From CAYRCJ01 sp964422785 (GTDB taxonomy: Bacteria > Patescibacteriota > Minisyncoccia > UBA11713 > 2-01-FULL-45-33), in contig CAYRCJ010000003.1 in assembly GCA_964422785.1 (NCBI GenBank), positions 1 through 34,329 of the forward strand: a stretch of DNA of 34,329 nt, written 5' to 3'. Of this stretch, positions 29,600-34,329 are shown piece by piece (positions within the stretch are counted from its first letter, which is position 1; every line of letters begins with the position of its first letter). The notes under the pieces were generated by a model. The model was given only the letters and a program-made list of their open reading frames with translations. It was not told the DNA's origin and did no database searches. The translations under genes were made by a program, and so were the position numbers.

Positions 29600-29935
29600 A
29601 TGAAATTTAGAAAAGAAGATGTTAGAAAAATAAAAAAAGCGACCCAGGAAGAGATGGGCAAGCTAAAGGAGGAGTACAGGGAGTTTACTAAAAATGTTGG
29701 CGGAATGAGCCCGGCCGGTCTCCTATTAATAGCGGTTGCCGGCATTGCGGTGATTCTTTTATTCCAAAGCAGCCTGTTAGATCTTATCGGACTTGTTATG
29801 TTGTTTTACCCGATCTATATTTTTATCCGGAGAGGAGGCCATCGTCAGGGTTATTTTGAGGGGTACTACGAAATGATGACAAAGCTCAGCAGCCGGGATG
29901 ACCATTCAAGCTCAGAGAAGCCGGAGCATAAATAA
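29600..29935 (+). CDS. Small membrane protein, 111 aa, unknown function
   Basis: Not assigned. A charged N-terminal helix (about residues 1-35, MKFRKEDVRKIKKATQEEMG) is followed by two closely spaced transmembrane segments (about 40-58 and 60-78; LLLIAVAGIAVILLF and LIGLVMLFYPIYIF). A hydrophilic tail follows (RRGGHRQGYFEGYYEMM and SSRDDHSSSEKPEHK). TATAAT (29585-29590) lies 9 nt before the ATG without SD, so it is either leaderless or co-transcribed with the tRNA-Ser gene that ends 32 bp upstream. It is convergent with the next gene. Confidence 0.7.
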   Translation: MKFRKEDVRKIKKATQEEMGKLKEEYREFTKNVGGMSPAGLLLIAVAGIAVILLFQSSLLDLIGLVMLFYPIYIFIRRGGHRQGYFEGYYEMMTKLSSRDDHSSSEKPEHK

Positions 29936-29952
29936 TCTAAGAAAATTTCGTA

Positions 29953-30423
29953 CTAAAATTTAGCAAGATGCGAGAGATTGTCAATTAAAGATTCTTGCTG
30001 CTCCACCTCCGGGATAAATTTTTTAATTATTGTTTTTACTTTTTCCGGATCTGTTTCTCCGAGGGGGATTTTGAGATACGGTATAAAACTTTTTTTGGAT
30101 TCAACTGAAAGCTCGCGTCTTAGCGGGGGATTATAAAATATCCAAAACGATTTGAGTCCCGCCCACAGATATAAATTTTTTTCGATCATTATCCCGTTTT
30201 CAGAAATATGAATACTGATCTCACGGGGAGGGCGTACGGCATAAAGCACGGTCGTAAACCAGGAAAGCAAAATTAAAACAGCAAACAAAAAAGATCTCTG
30301 CCAAATGGCGAAAACCAGCGCCGATACGGCAATCACGCCCACCCACCAATACCAATCTACAGTTCTCCGGCGCGTTTCGTACTCGGGCGTTTTCCAGGAG
30401 ATAATTTCTTTTTCTGATGCCAT
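29953..30423 (-). CDS. Two-helix membrane protein, 156 aa, CPR-type, unknown function
   Basis: Not assigned to a named function. The N-terminal cytoplasmic stretch (MASEKEIISWKTPEYETRRR) is followed by two transmembrane segments at about residues 23-40 and 44-63 (WYWWVGVIAVSALVFAIW, FLFAVLILLSWFTTVLYAV). A C-terminal beta-rich domain (about 68-150; REISIHISENGIMIEKNLYLWAGLKSFWIFY) looks like a small PH-like or DUF5673-type fold. Aromatic residues are frequent at the membrane interface. It is transcribed divergently from the 30440 gene; the two start codons are only 16 bp apart and their -10 boxes overlap. On this strand TATGAT is 8 nt before the ATG and no SD is present. Confidence 0.7.
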   Translation of the reverse strand: MASEKEIISWKTPEYETRRRTVDWYWWVGVIAVSALVFAIWQRSFLFAVLILLSWFTTVLYAVRPPREISIHISENGIMIEKNLYLWAGLKSFWIFYNPPLRRELSVESKKSFIPYLKIPLGETDPEKVKTIIKKFIPEVEQQESLIDNLSHLAKF

Positions 30424-30460
30424 ACTATATAATCATAGAATGGACCCCGAAGTAAAACAA
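30405..30460. promoter_or_regulatory. Overlapping divergent leaderless promoters
   Basis: Plus strand: TTTCTT (30405-30410), 17 nt, TATAAT (30428-30433), then 6 nt to ATG 30440. Minus strand: TTGTTT (30460-30455), 17 nt, TATGAT (30437-30432), then 8 nt to ATG 30423. The two -10 boxes share two base pairs, and each -35 lies inside the other gene. Confidence 0.65.
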
Positions 30461-30733
30461 ATTCTAAAAGAAGAGCTTCAACTCCACAAAGACTCTCTTT
30501 CTATTTTAAAAAAGTTGCATCACGATGTGATCTACAGGCGGGTATTTAATCTGCTCAAATGGGCGGTAACAATCGGCCTTGTTGTTTTCGGTTATGTGCA
30601 GGCAAGGCCCTACATCGACAGATTTTTAAATACCATAACAGAAGTGCAAAGCGCCCTCCCGAAAGCCGGATCTATTTCCGGAAAAAGTCTTCAGGACATC
30701 CAAAACCTTCTCCCCGGTCTTTTAAAGAAATAA
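30440..30733 (+). CDS. Small single-helix membrane protein, 97 aa
   Basis: Not assigned. The N-terminal amphipathic, charged helix (MDPEVKQILKEELQLHKDSL, about 1-35) may form a coiled coil. One transmembrane segment follows (about 40-58; LLKWAVTIGLVVFGYV), then an extracytoplasmic tail of about 40 residues. ATG 30440 is preferred because TATAAT is 6 nt upstream; the open frame upstream of it is antisense to the divergent gene. The cupin gene follows after 10 bp and DoxX shortly after, so this protein likely heads a small operon. Confidence 0.7.
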   Translation: MDPEVKQILKEELQLHKDSLSILKKLHHDVIYRRVFNLLKWAVTIGLVVFGYVQARPYIDRFLNTITEVQSALPKAGSISGKSLQDIQNLLPGLLKK

Positions 30734-30743
30734 ATAAAATAAT

Positions 30744-31142
30744 ATGAAAGGCTACGTTACAAATATAGAAAATATCTCGCTCGAAAATGAAAACTTTCGC
30801 AGAGTTTTGTATACCGCCAAAAACAGCCAGCTCGTGGTGATGAGTCTGCGCCCAATGGAAGATATTGGAGAGGAGATTCATCAGCTGGATCAATTTATCC
30901 GTTGCGAGGCGGGGGAAGGAAAGGCGATTTTGGATGATGTTTCGCATGACATCCGCGATGGATTTGTTGTCGTCGTGCCCGCGGGGACAAAACACAATAT
31001 CATCAACGCTTCCGCCGACAAACCGATGAAACTTTATACTTTGTATTCTCCGCCGAATCATCGCGACGGCGTAGTTCACAAAACAAAAAAAGATGCCGAG
31101 GCTGATGAGGCGGAGCATTTTGAAGGAATAACAACAGAATAA
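30744..31142 (+). CDS. Cupin-domain protein
   Basis: This is a single-domain cupin of 132 aa. Cupin motif 1 is recognisable around GEEIHQLDQFIRCEAGEGKAILDD (about 38-61, with His and Gln as potential metal ligands and the final G-x-G). Motif 2 is DGFVVVVPAGTKHNIINAS (about 72-90, PAGTKH with the last His ligand). Related small cupins act as mannose-6-phosphate isomerase-like or sugar/metabolite-binding proteins, but no specific substrate can be read. The C-terminal tail is highly charged and acidic (KTKKDAEADEAEHFEG). No clear SD; the gene follows the preceding stop by 10 bp and precedes DoxX by 3 bp, so they are one unit. Confidence 0.87.
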   Translation: MKGYVTNIENISLENENFRRVLYTAKNSQLVVMSLRPMEDIGEEIHQLDQFIRCEAGEGKAILDDVSHDIRDGFVVVVPAGTKHNIINASADKPMKLYTLYSPPNHRDGVVHKTKKDAEADEAEHFEGITTE

Positions 31143-31145
31143 TTT

Positions 31146-31357
31146 ATGACAACATTTCAAAAGATTTCTCTGTTTTTTCTAAGGATATCTTTGGGTTGGC
31201 TGATCTTTTACGCGGGGATTACGAAAATACTTGATCCAAACTGGTCGGCGGCGGGATATCTGCAGGGGGCAAAAACATTTTCCGGTTTTTACAATTGGCT
31301 TTTGCGGCCGGATATTTTGCCGTGGATAAATATCGCCAATAAATGGGGGCTGACTCT
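31146..31357 (+). CDS. DoxX-family membrane protein, 3' part lost in assembly gap
   Basis: The first about 70 residues of a DoxX/DoxD-like membrane protein are present: MTTFQKISLFFLRISLGWLIFYAGITKILDPNWSAAGYLQGA, with the conserved first transmembrane helix and the F-x-x-G-x-x-K-[IL] pattern. A second segment leads to WINIANKWGLT. DoxX proteins are four-helix membrane proteins, some linked to thiosulfate:quinone oxidoreduction or redox stress, many of unknown role. The gene runs into 100 N at 31358 and its end is not visible. The frame continues through the N run into an unrelated FMN-binding protein only by chance, so the apparent fusion should not be accepted. It lies 3 bp after the cupin gene. 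Confidence 0.85.
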
Positions 31358-31457
31358 NNNNNNNNNNNNNNNNNNNNNNNNNNNNNNNNNNNNNNNNNNN
31401 NNNNNNNNNNNNNNNNNNNNNNNNNNNNNNNNNNNNNNNNNNNNNNNNNNNNNNNNN
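31358..31457. other. Assembly gap of exactly 100 N
   Basis: A run of 100 N is the conventional placeholder for a scaffold gap of unknown size. Gene order and distance across it are therefore not established by sequence. Confidence 0.99.
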
Positions 31458-31922
31458 CCAAAGGACCAAGAGAAAATACGAAAACATGCCTTTGATTTTT
31501 TAAAGAGCCATAACACAATGGTAATTTCAACGGTGTCTTCTACCGGCGAGCCTCAAGCGGCAGTGGTGTATTATTTTGTTGACGAGCATTTTAATTTTTA
31601 TTTCATGACTTCAATCGGGAGCAAAAAGTGCGAAAATATTAAGGAAAACGGAAAAGTAGCTTTTGTAGTGGGGACGGGCCCCGAAGTAATCACTGTTCAG
31701 GGCGGAGGAACCGCGAAAGCTCTTGATCAAAAGGAGGCCGAGATTTTTTTTCAAATGATTGAACAGATTGCCCTTAAATCCTCGTACCAATGGCCGCTTT
31801 TAACTCTGGCCAAAAATGGTTTTTGCACTTTCCGAATAAAACCGAATTGGATGGTGTTGCTGAATTTTCACAAAGACCAGTATCCGGATATCGCCAGAGA
31901 AGAATTCTATAAAATTATCTGA
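31458..31922 (+). CDS. Pyridoxamine 5'-phosphate oxidase-like FMN-binding protein, 5' end in gap
   Basis: The C-terminal about 154 residues of a split-barrel flavin-binding protein are visible: FLKSHNTMVISTVSSTGEPQAAVVYYFVDEHFNFYFMTSIGSKKCENIKENGKVAFVVG. This is the usual pattern of PNPOx-like proteins, in which a beta strand with T-V-S-x-x-G-x-P precedes the FMN-contacting segment. The family includes reductases of F420 or FMN type, heme-degrading and general stress proteins, so the substrate is open. The N-terminus lies in the assembly gap. The next gene, a PAS protein, starts 56 bp downstream after a small hairpin (31948-31965). Confidence 0.85.
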   Translation, partial: PKDQEKIRKHAFDFLKSHNTMVISTVSSTGEPQAAVVYYFVDEHFNFYFMTSIGSKKCENIKENGKVAFVVGTGPEVITVQGGGTAKALDQKEAEIFFQMIEQIALKSSYQWPLLTLAKNGFCTFRIKPNWMVLLNFHKDQYPDIAREEFYKII

Positions 31923-31947
31923 TACCGAATAACGGAGTTGGCAAGAA

Positions 31948-31965
31948 ACCGATATCTCTATCGGT
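31948..31965 (+). repeat. Small perfect hairpin between PPOX and PAS genes
   Basis: ACCGATA-TCTC-TATCGGT is followed by a weak T-rich stretch, so it may be a poor terminator or an operator ahead of the PAS gene at 31979. Confidence 0.4.
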
Positions 31966-31978
31966 AGTTAGTGTTTAT

Positions 31979-32614
31979 ATGGAGACAAAGACAAGAAAAG
32001 AAATAAATATAGAAAGCGCCACAAAGATCTATGATGAGATTCATCCGCTAAAAGTTGTTTTTGATCAGATGGGCGATCATGTTGTGATAACCGATGAAAA
32101 CGCGAATATAGTTTACGCCAATAAGGCCGTTGAGAGACATACCGGCTTTCCGTATCAGGAATCATTGGGCAAAAACCCCGGAGATTTGTGGGGCGGGAAG
32201 ATGCCCAAAGAATTTTATGAAAAAATGTGGTACCGGATAAAGGTTGAGAAGGAGCCTTTTGTCGGAGAGGTTAAAAACGAAAGAAAAGACGGAAGCGCCT
32301 ATTGGCAGGAGCTCCGCATTACTCCGGTCTTGAACTCGGGCGGAGATATATCATATTTTATAGGTATTGAGCCGAAAATCACCGAAAGAAAAGATCGGGA
32401 CGAAGCCAGGGAAAACTTTGTTTCCGCCTTCGATAATAAAATACAAAATTCTTTGGACGGAATGCGAAAAACAATAAATTGGCTTTCTTTGAACGCAAAC
32501 CTCAACAGCAAAGAAGAAGATCGCCTAAGAGAAATGTATCAGCAGCACCATAATTTTTCCATATTGATATCCGATTTCCTTTCTTTGTTGAAAAATCCGA
32601 AATTGCCTGAATAA
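31979..32614 (+). CDS. PAS-domain protein with degenerate DHp-like helices
   Basis: A 211-aa cytoplasmic sensor-like protein. A PAS domain covers about residues 18-135 (DQMGDHVVITDENANIVYANKAVERHTGFPYQESLGKNP, GEVKNERKDGSAYWQELRITPVLNSGGDISYFIGIEPKITERK). The C-terminal about 70 residues resemble a histidine kinase dimerisation (DHp) hairpin: NFVSAFDNKIQNSLDGMRKTINWL aligns with the usual FxxxxSHELRTPL-type box, but the phosphoaccepting His is absent (Asn at the aligned position). No ATPase domain follows. It therefore cannot be an active kinase as read. It may bind and modulate a complete kinase through DHp pairing, or be a decayed kinase. It ends with a terminator. No SD is evident. Confidence 0.8.
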   Translation: METKTRKEINIESATKIYDEIHPLKVVFDQMGDHVVITDENANIVYANKAVERHTGFPYQESLGKNPGDLWGGKMPKEFYEKMWYRIKVEKEPFVGEVKNERKDGSAYWQELRITPVLNSGGDISYFIGIEPKITERKDRDEARENFVSAFDNKIQNSLDGMRKTINWLSLNANLNSKEEDRLREMYQQHHNFSILISDFLSLLKNPKLPE

Positions 32615-32620
32615 ATAGAT

Positions 32621-32645
32621 GCCCCGATGGCCATCGGGGCGGTTT
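32621..32645 (+). terminator. Terminator after the PAS gene
   Basis: The perfect palindrome GCCCCGATGG/CCATCGGGGC (32621-32640) is followed by GGTTTGCGTTTTTA. The poor T-run makes it moderately convincing; it also separates the convergent cytochrome gene. Confidence 0.65.
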
Positions 32646-32651
32646 GCGTTT

Positions 32652-33032
32652 TTATTTGCTTTTTTGTTTTTCAAGCCAGCTGATTAAGGCATCTTCTTCA
32701 TCCTGGCTGCCGGTGAATTTAACGGGATGAAGTTTCCCATCCAACGAAGGATCAACTTTTGGGCAGCTGACGTGGACTTCATTTTGCCTGATAAATTTCC
32801 GCACCCAATCGCTTTGATGCCTGGACATCACATTTTCAAGATCGGGCGCCTTGGATTTTATTTTGGGGACTATCCCGGCGGTGCTTACGGCATGGCAATT
32901 GTCACATTTATATTTTAGGAAAACTTCTTTTCCGTTATTTTTGCCGGATTCCGCTCCGGCCCGGGCGCTTGAAGAAAATGAAATACAAAAAACAAAAATC
33001 GCGAAGATAAAGGGTACTATTGATTTTTTCAT
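32652..33032 (-). CDS. Small exported c-type cytochrome (monohaem)
   Basis: This is an exported electron-transfer protein. ATG 33032 is the preferred start: AGGTGGTG lies 3 nt upstream and it gives a clean signal peptide (MKKSIVPFIFAIFVFCISFS, cleavage near SARA-GAE). The mature protein has one haem-attachment motif CDNCH (about residue 50) early in the chain, as in class I cytochromes c. Possible distal ligands are the Met in NVMSRHQSDW or a His. The final helix (DEEDALISWLEKQ) also fits cytochrome c. At 126 aa it is a typical monohaem size. No haem-lyase or oxidase gene lies nearby. Such proteins are unusual in CPR genomes, which mostly lack respiratory chains. Confidence 0.88.
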   Translation of the reverse strand: MKKSIVPFIFAIFVFCISFSSSARAGAESGKNNGKEVFLKYKCDNCHAVSTAGIVPKIKSKAPDLENVMSRHQSDWVRKFIRQNEVHVSCPKVDPSLDGKLHPVKFTGSQDEEDALISWLEKQKSK

Positions 33033-33087
33033 TAACACCACCTTCTTGCCCAATTAAATAATATCGCCGGAGGTTTTTAAAATCAAA

Positions 33088-33115
33088 TTGTTGTTCACGT
33101 TAAGTATGCTATAAT
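33088..33115 (+). promoter_or_regulatory. Promoter of the secreted PGBD/CARDB gene
   Basis: TTGTTG (33088-33093), a 16-nt spacer and TATAAT (33110-33115). The leader is about 45 nt and contains GAAAGGTCGAG but no well-placed SD. Confidence 0.7.
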
Positions 33116-33166
33116 AATAAAGACAGCAATCGAAAGGTCGAGAATTTAAAAAATAAAACTATAATC

Positions 33167-34201
33167 ATGAAAAAATATTTAGCAACACTAATCTTACTTA
33201 TGGGCATATTGCCGGTGGTGTCTTTTGCGGATAACTCGGGATGCCAGGATTTTAAAGTAAACCTGAAATTTGGCTCCAATGATGATCCGGCTACAAAAGT
33301 TGAAGTCCTAAAACTTCAATCAGCGCTGGTAAAAGAAGGATTTAAAATCGGTAGCGGAGAGTTTGGGAATTTTGGCAATGATACTTTGGCGGCGGTAAAA
33401 TCGTTTCAGGAAAAATACCTTGATGATATCTTAGCGCCATTTGGTTTGACCAGCGGCAGTGGATTTGTAGGAAGAATTACCAGGCTGAAACTGCAAGTAC
33501 TATATGGATGCAGGCCAGGTGAGGCGAGTAAGCAGCCTTCGGCGGCGACGCCACCATCAAGTGCTCAGGGCGCCAGCTTGTCCGTATCGAATCTGACTTT
33601 GAGCTCCTCGGGCGTAACAGCGACCTTTTGCAATAACGGCAAAGACATTGATTCTGCTCCGTTTCGCATCCGTTTAAATGGAATAAATAGAGATTTTGAA
33701 ATAGCCAGTGTCCGCAAAGGAGGCGCTTGTGATACGGAAACATATCCCTATGAGACATGGGGACTGACATTTGACCAAGGGTCTACTTTCACGGCTGTCA
33801 GCATAATTGATCCAGCGGGAATATATAAGACTGGCAGTTTTGTTGTTCCGCTGAACCAAACAGCCACTTTGTCTGTCCCGGCGGTCCCGGGCTATCATCT
33901 TTCCGTAAGAAGCATACTTCTTAAAACAACTGGTATTCAAGCAACTTTGTGCAACCTGGGCACAATAGATGTCACAAGCTTTCCTGTTAAGGTAACTGTA
34001 AATGGATCAGCAACTAACTTTGATGTCTCCGGAGCTTACAAAACTGGAAAATGCTTTGTGGCAAACTGGGATTACAGCAATTTTGGGATTACTTATTCTC
34101 AAGGAATCTCCTACGCAGTTATGGTACAGGTTGATCCGAATAACATCTATAAGGAAACAAATGAATTCGATAACGCCGCTACGGTTGTAGGAACCCCATA
34201 A
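33167..34201 (+). CDS. Secreted protein: peptidoglycan-binding-like domain plus two CARDB-like repeats
   Basis: A 344-aa exported, probably cell-surface protein. The signal peptide is MKKYLATLILLMGILPVVSF (cleavage near ADN, about residue 22). Residues about 25-110 form a PG_binding_1-like module (VEVLKLQSALVKEGF, GNFGNDTLAAVKSFQEKY, GRITRLKLQVLYGC), with a longer insertion than the classic domain. After a Ser/Pro/Ala linker (about 115-135) come two related beta-sandwich repeats of about 95 residues (LSVSNLTLSSSGVTATFCNNG..., LSVRSILLKTTGIQATLCNLG...). Both contain paired cysteines and end in D-P-x-x-I-Y, as in CARDB adhesion-type domains. It has its own promoter and terminator. Such fusions are common in Parcubacteria; the ligand is unknown. 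Confidence 0.82.
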   Translation: MKKYLATLILLMGILPVVSFADNSGCQDFKVNLKFGSNDDPATKVEVLKLQSALVKEGFKIGSGEFGNFGNDTLAAVKSFQEKYLDDILAPFGLTSGSGFVGRITRLKLQVLYGCRPGEASKQPSAATPPSSAQGASLSVSNLTLSSSGVTATFCNNGKDIDSAPFRIRLNGINRDFEIASVRKGGACDTETYPYETWGLTFDQGSTFTAVSIIDPAGIYKTGSFVVPLNQTATLSVPAVPGYHLSVRSILLKTTGIQATLCNLGTIDVTSFPVKVTVNGSATNFDVSGAYKTGKCFVANWDYSNFGITYSQGISYAVMVQVDPNNIYKETNEFDNAATVVGTP

Positions 34202-34220
34202 TCTGGACAGCATGTCCGAA

Positions 34221-34258
34221 AACAAAAACCCTTCTCGTCTTGAGAAAGGGTTTTTGTT
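34221..34258 (+). terminator. Intrinsic terminator after the secreted protein gene
   Basis: A long stem from AACAAAAACCCTT (34221-34233) to AAAGGGTTTTTGTT (34245-34258), with one mismatch or bulge and an inner CTC/GAG. It contains a T-run. Confidence 0.9.
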
Positions 34259-34321
34259 GACTTGCCTCTTATCTAGAGCTAGTATTTTTTGAGATAGAAA
34301 ATTGATTTTTGGGAGGTTTGT

Positions 34322-34329
34322 ATGCCGCG
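34322..34329 (+). CDS. Probable start of a further gene, truncated by window end
   Basis: ATG 34322 is preceded by a good SD (GGGAGG, 34311-34316) at 5 nt. Only the first codons (Met-Pro-...) are visible, so no product can be given. Confidence 0.4.

Noticed and set aside
31146..31922. A single DoxX-PPOX fusion protein
   Set aside because: The middle is 100 N; the halves belong to unrelated families and the frame match is a 1-in-3 chance.
1..34329. CRISPR arrays, transposase or integrase genes, rRNA, prophage modules
   Set aside because: No regularly spaced direct repeats, no DDE/tyrosine recombinase motifs and no rRNA segments were seen.

Overview
The window looks like part of a Patescibacteria/CPR (Parcubacteria-like) chromosome. 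This is an inference from gene style, not from a marker search. The signs are moderate GC, compact genes with many 4-11 bp overlaps, a short 20-bp CCTGCC-type palindrome that I recall as common in these genomes, a lone single-domain GIY-YIG gene beside a tRNA, and small CPR-style membrane and PGBD/CARDB proteins. A run of exactly 100 N (31358-31457) marks a scaffold join, so this is a draft or metagenome-assembled sequence.

Layout. 1-4668: 3' end of leuS carrying an in-frame palindromic insert, a 55-aa protein, glmS, a HAD phosphatase and a YvcK/CofD-like protein. 4683-7245: glyA-folD (one-carbon folate metabolism) and a PAP2 phosphatase. 7244-8549: a DUF4239-like membrane protein, tRNA-Leu(CAA), and a GIY-YIG gene set between that tRNA and a degenerate copy of its 5' half. 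8549-14173: parB converging on dprA-topA-rel, with a cloverleaf-like inverted repeat between topA and dprA. 14226-16383: a two-gene cassette of unknown function with distinctly higher GC, a consensus promoter, a leader hairpin and a strong terminator. 16389-18662: ftsH, an SMR/EamA-like transporter and tRNA-Ile(UAU). 18800-23696: prkA-yeaH-spoVR stress module. 23712-25273: membrane GT2 glycosyltransferase. 25275-26959 (minus): an operon of a FolB-2OG oxygenase fusion and a protein with a cysteine-rich tail, behind a leader that resembles a peptide-coupled attenuator. 26961-29567: recG, tRNA-Arg(GCG), a 58-aa ORF, tRNA-Ser(UGA). 29600-34329: small membrane proteins, a cupin, DoxX and PPOX-like fragments either side of the gap, a PAS protein, a c-type cytochrome, and a secreted PGBD/CARDB protein.

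Expression logic. First genes of transcription units repeatedly have a -10 box only 6-9 nt before the ATG and no Shine-Dalgarno (glmS, glyA, parB, ftsH, GT2, DUF4239-like, the 30440/30423 divergent pair). Many internal or long-leader genes have clear SD sites. Two tRNAs sit 4 and 7 nt upstream of start codons.

The strongest candidates for undescribed biology are the FolB-oxygenase operon with its leader, the tRNA-Leu/GIY-YIG insertion, the in-frame palindrome in leuS, and the high-GC two-gene cassette. No CRISPR array, rRNA, transposase or integrase was seen.
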